From the NCBI GenBank assembly GCA_910586385.1, contig CAJUGX010000001.1, positions 248,264-312,263 on the forward strand: 64,000 bases of DNA, written 5' to 3'. Each line of letters starts with the position of its first letter. The stretch's first letter is position 1. The translations under genes and the position numbers were made by a program. Below the pieces are notes generated by a model. The model had not been told where the DNA came from and made no database searches. It was given only the letters and a program-made list of their open reading frames with translations. This document shows positions 61,227 to 64,000 of the stretch, piece by piece. The DNA comes from an uncultured Christensenella sp. (GTDB taxonomy: Bacteria; Bacillota; Clostridia; Christensenellales; UBA1242).

Positions 61227-62999
61227 TTACGAATTTTCTGCCACGTCCTTTTCTCTTTTTTGTTTGTTGTAAAGGGCGCTGTATTTTTTGTTGTGTTTCA
61301 ACAGGTGTTCATGAGTCCCAAAGTCAGCGATTTTCCCCTTGTCCAAAAAGTAAATCACATCGCAGTTTTCGATTGTGGAAAGTCTGTGGGCGATTGTGAT
61401 GATTGTTTTGTTTCCCTTTATGTTTTCAATTGAGTCCATGACAAGTTGTTGAGAGATGTTGTCAAGCGCACTTGTAGCCTCGTCGAAAATCATAATTTTT
61501 GAGTTTTTGAGAAGGGCGCGTGCAATACAAATTCTTTGTTTTTGTCCACCACTCAGTCTTGTCCCACCTTCACCCAAGAAGCTGTCCAACCCGTCAGGAA
61601 GTTCCATAACAAATTCGGATACGTTTGCAAATTTCAACGCTTCATAAATTTGCTCATCTGTGACAAATTTGTTGACCAATTGCATATTTTCTCTTATCGT
61701 CATGTTGAAAAGGTAAGGACTTTGATTGACCATAGACACATTTTTGCCAAAGTTTTGTGACAGAGTTTTTGAGTCGACTCCATCAAACAAAATTTTGCCA
61801 GCAGTTGCTTCGTACAGTTTGCAGATGAGACTGACCACAGTGCTTTTCCCGCAACCACTTTCACCGACGAATGCGACGTGTGTGTTTGGTTTGATTTTGA
61901 AACTGACATTATCCAAAACGGGTTCGCCTTCGACATATTCAAAAGAGACATTTTTGAATTCGATGTTTCCATCAAATGCTGGCAAATCATCATCTCCAAA
62001 TTTGTCGTGGACATAAGATTGTTCGCTTACGAGTTGGAAAACACGACTGGCGTTGACCTCGACTTCTTTGAAATAGTCTTGCAATTCTCCAAGTCGAACG
62101 GCAAATTCCATAACGCTGTTTTTGTAAACATAAACAGAATAAAACACAGCCAAATCCAAACTGCCGATTTTTATGAGATAGATGCACAAGAAAATGAAGA
62201 GGAGATTGCAGATGACTTTCACGATGTTTGCCATGCTGTAAAGAAACACCCCAACATACCATTCTTTGTTGTCGGATTTCATATAGTCCGTTTGCAAATC
62301 GTTGACTCTTGAAACAAGGTTGTCTGACAGTCCAAGGGTCTTGATGTCTTTGATGCCTCTGATTGATTCTCCAACAACTGAGTTGATGTTTTCAGCACGT
62401 CTAAGCACGCCAGGTTTAAGTTTTGCGAAGTAGTGCATTCTTATCAAATAAACCAAATATCTGATTATGATGAATGCAACCAAGAAAAGTCCAATCCAAT
62501 AGTTTACGATAAACACAAACACGATGAATCCAATTTTGGACATGAAATCAATTGTTGTCTCGCTTATCCTCTTGAAGGAGTTTGCGAGTGAGTCGAGGTC
62601 GGAAGTCAGTCTTGTGATAAATGCTCCATTGCCAAGTTTTTCATATTCTCCGATGTTGATGTTGAAACTGTTTTTTATGATTTCAAGCTTCACATCCCTT
62701 TTTACATAGTTTTCCAATTTTTTGAAAAAAGGAACGCGGCAGAAATGAATGATGATATCCAAAAGCTCAATGCCAGCGAGAATCAAGGCATACTTGCCTG
62801 CCAATGAGAAGTTTTGGGTTGTTGTCAGATATGAAATGACTTTTCCCAAAACCAAAGGGGCAAAGAAATTTATCACGCCAGTCAAAATAAGCAATGCCCA
62901 AAACCCGAAACAGAGCCATTTGTATTTTTTGTAATAATGAAGATATTTTTTTAAGTTTTTGAAGCCCTTGATGGCTTTTTTGTCCGCTGCGTCTTTCAT
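61227..62999 (-). CDS. ABC transporter, fused permease and ATPase (exporter type)
   Basis: A 590-residue half-transporter that would work as a dimer. The first 330 residues hold the six-helix export domain (WLCFGFWALLILTGVINFFAPLVLG at the start). The nucleotide-binding domain has Walker A VGESGCGKSTVV, a Q-loop NQSPYLFN, signature LSGGQKQR, Walker B IMIFDEATSALD, and the H-loop AHRLS. All key residues are intact. The transported substrate is unknown. The ATG is preceded by AGAGGATGT; the Nudix gene follows 70-90 bp downstream on the same strand. Confidence 0.93.
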   Translation of the reverse strand: MKDAADKKAIKGFKNLKKYLHYYKKYKWLCFGFWALLILTGVINFFAPLVLGKVISYLTTTQNFSLAGKYALILAGIELLDIIIHFCRVPFFKKLENYVKRDVKLEIIKNSFNINIGEYEKLGNGAFITRLTSDLDSLANSFKRISETTIDFMSKIGFIVFVFIVNYWIGLFLVAFIIIRYLVYLIRMHYFAKLKPGVLRRAENINSVVGESIRGIKDIKTLGLSDNLVSRVNDLQTDYMKSDNKEWYVGVFLYSMANIVKVICNLLFIFLCIYLIKIGSLDLAVFYSVYVYKNSVMEFAVRLGELQDYFKEVEVNASRVFQLVSEQSYVHDKFGDDDLPAFDGNIEFKNVSFEYVEGEPVLDNVSFKIKPNTHVAFVGESGCGKSTVVSLICKLYEATAGKILFDGVDSKTLSQNFGKNVSMVNQSPYLFNMTIRENMQLVNKFVTDEQIYEALKFANVSEFVMELPDGLDSFLGEGGTRLSGGQKQRICIARALLKNSKIMIFDEATSALDNISQQLVMDSIENIKGNKTIITIAHRLSTIENCDVIYFLDKGKIADFGTHEHLLKHNKKYSALYNKQKREKDVAENS

Positions 63000-63356
63000 A
63001 CATCCTCTGTAATTTGAAAATTTTTATCATAAGTGTTATATCACAAAATCTCGTGAATTTAGAAACGAAAATAATAAGTTACAAAACTTTCTATTTTTCA
63101 ATATCTTTCTGTGAAAATTTTTCAAAAACAACACATAACGCCACAAAACAAAACTGTCCAGAATTAAATTATATTAAGTGTCCTTTTGCAATTTTTCGTC
63201 ACGGATTTGTCACATAGGTAAATTTATCAAAAAAATTGCCTTGTTTTTGTTCTTTTACTTTTCTCAAAACTCGAACCTCAACAAAGCAAAAGTTTCAATA
63301 AAACAAAATCTCTATTCACTTTATATTTAGAAACGAATAGGCATTTTTACAAATTG
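63000..63356. other. Spacer upstream of the ABC transporter
   Basis: AT-rich and non-coding. The only repeat noticed is ATTTAGAAACGAA at about 63057-63069 and again at 63328-63340. No clear promoter could be fixed. Confidence 0.5.
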
Positions 63357-63379
63357 AAAAATAGCCCATATGGGCTATC
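63357..63379 (-). terminator. Terminator of the tRNA-Arg remnant
   Basis: Minus-strand GATAGCCC / GGGCTATTTTTC palindrome with loop ATAT, starting directly after the CCA end. It looks like the native tRNA terminator. Confidence 0.75.
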
Positions 63380-63424
63380 TGGTGCGCCGCAAGGGATTCG
63401 AACCCCTGACCTTTCGTTCCGTAG
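63380..63424 (-). pseudogene. 3' half of a tRNA-Arg (ACG) gene, likely attachment site
   Basis: On the minus strand, the anticodon loop CTACGGA (ACG) is followed by ACGAA, the variable loop AGGTC, T-arm AGGGG / CCCTT around TTCGAAT, acceptor GCGGCGC, discriminator A and CCA. The 5' half is missing: the bases before the loop do not form the required TTCGT stem strand, and no GCGCCGC is found upstream. A tRNA 3' end cut at the anticodon is the classic footprint of site-specific integration. Confidence 0.75.
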
Positions 63425-63625
63425 ATACGCAACTAGCATTTTTTAACTTTTTTATGTTGCATAAGTTGTACAAGTTTTGCATGGCTAATCATATCTTTTA
63501 TAAATTGCATATATTCGACTTTATAAGCAACTTTTACCGCTTTCTCAGAAAGTGGCTTATTTTTTTTACAAAGATTTATACAAGAAACTTAAAGGTCTTA
63601 TCTGCGCTTGCTCCTTTCATTAAGT

Positions 63626-63654
63626 ATTATAGCATAAACCAATAGATATATCAA
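63626..63654 (-). promoter_or_regulatory. Strong sigma-A type promoter reading toward the tRNA remnant
   Basis: Minus-strand TTGATA (63649-63654), 17 bp, perfect TATAAT (63626-63631). AAAGGAG follows at about 63611-63617. No clear gene follows it. Confidence 0.6.
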
Positions 63655-63858
63655 CAAAATCATAAACAAAACAAAATTATTATCTATGCTCTTTGTGGGT
63701 AGTAACTTTTAATTTAAGTTGCGATTATATCTCTTTGAGAGAAAATCTTTTTTAGTGTCGCATTGCAGATACTGTATCTATATATATAAAAATTTTTTCC
63801 CACCATTCTGCCCTTTTGCAAGTGCTGGGCAAAGATTTATATAGAAAGGAGGATTTAT

Positions 63859-63876
63859 ATGATAGATACAAGTTGA
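63859..63876 (+). CDS. Possible five-codon leader peptide
   Basis: AAGGAGG at 63846-63852 is followed after six bases by ATG and codons for MIDTS, then TGA. Such a tiny frame with an ideal ribosome site, 70 bases before the next gene, could be a leader peptide. It could also be chance. Confidence 0.25.
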   Translation: MIDTS

Positions 63877-63945
63877 TATACCTACATCGTAAAGTAAAAT
63901 ATAAAACATAGTAACTAAAAATAAAATGAAAAAAGGAGAAAGAAA

Positions 63946-64000
63946 ATGATAAACAACGATAAAACTAATATATTAGTGAATTATGAATTTCCCGATCAAT
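63946..64000 (+). CDS. Start of an unidentified gene, cut by the window end
   Basis: Eighteen codons (MINNDKTNILVNYEFPDQ) after AAAAGGAGAAAG. The frame is open to the window end. It is too short to place in a family. Its AT-rich codon use fits the element-like sequence to its left. Confidence 0.55.
   Translation, partial: MINNDKTNILVNYEFPDQ

Larger units (their letters stand above)
63425..63945. other. Left end of a probable integrated element
   Basis: 520 bases without a supported long gene. They hold a minus-strand promoter (63626-63654), an inverted repeat around CCACTTTC / GAAAGCGG near 63535-63555, a TGCCC / GGGCA stem near 63809-63831, and a short reading frame with a strong ribosome site at 63859. 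Confidence 0.5.

Noticed and set aside
63370..63645. A 91-codon plus-strand frame beginning MGYLVRRKGFEPLTF
   Set aside because: It translates the reverse of the tRNA-Arg T-arm (RKGFEPLTF is a well-known artefact of tRNA genes) and then AT-rich element DNA. No ribosome site.
1..64000. CRISPR array or rRNA genes
   Set aside because: No regularly spaced short repeats and no rRNA-like conserved stretches were seen.

Overview
The window comes from the chromosome of a low-GC, Firmicutes-type bacterium that uses the standard code (TAA, TAG and TGA all end genes). AGGAGG-type ribosome sites and TTGACA/TATAAT promoters are common. The parB-parA-rsmG-mnmG-mnmE gene order of Gram-positive replication-origin regions, a class III (anaerobic) ribonucleotide reductase and a very large InlB-type repeat protein together suggest an anaerobic, probably host-associated, uncultured Clostridia-like lineage. 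The exact taxon is inference.

Layout. 1-5.3 kb: the start of parB, then parA, rsmG, mnmG, a small acetyltransferase and mnmE, all on the minus strand. 5.4-9.0 kb: an orphan protein with a Cys/His/Asp pattern, the RNA-binding protein KhpB/Jag, guanylate kinase and a ferritin-like protein. The usual rpmH-rnpA-yidC neighbours of this region are absent. 9.2-11.6 kb: a tRNA-Ser followed by a one-protein restriction-modification enzyme of more AT-rich composition. 11.7-16.1 kb: a dicarboxylate/amino acid symporter, a DUF4874/DUF4832 protein and an AstD-like aldehyde dehydrogenase. 16.2-22.2 kb: a nucleotide-supply block with a SpoT-like HD hydrolase, RdgB, a YfbR-like HD protein, a stand-alone Spo0A DNA-binding domain, NrdD, NrdG and dUTPase. 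The nrdD promoter carries two NrdR-like boxes one phased interval (32 bp) apart. 22.2-23.4 kb: a very AT-rich spacer and a ZIP metal transporter.

23.9-51.7 kb is one uninterrupted gene of 9,255 codons, 43 percent of the window. It encodes a secreted, membrane-anchored protein with about 55 InlB B-repeat modules, plus two further repeat families that interleave in the second half. It ends in a single transmembrane helix and an Arg/Lys tail, with no LPXTG motif.

51.7-63 kb: a diaminopentanoate-dehydrogenase-like oxidoreductase, thymidylate kinase, a DUF2188 protein, a PAP2 phosphatase, an orphan with a transglutaminase-like pattern, inorganic pyrophosphatase, three flavoproteins, a small four-helix membrane protein with an eight-G tract in its promoter spacer, a Nudix protein with a degenerate box and an ABC exporter.

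The right edge (63.4 kb onward) looks like the junction of an integrated element. The 3' half of a tRNA-Arg gene, with its terminator, sits next to foreign-looking sequence that begins a new gene at the window end.

Most candidates for something undescribed lie in the megadalton repeat protein, the poly-G promoter switch, the lone Spo0A domain and the tRNA-Arg junction. Families were assigned by reading motifs; no database search was run.
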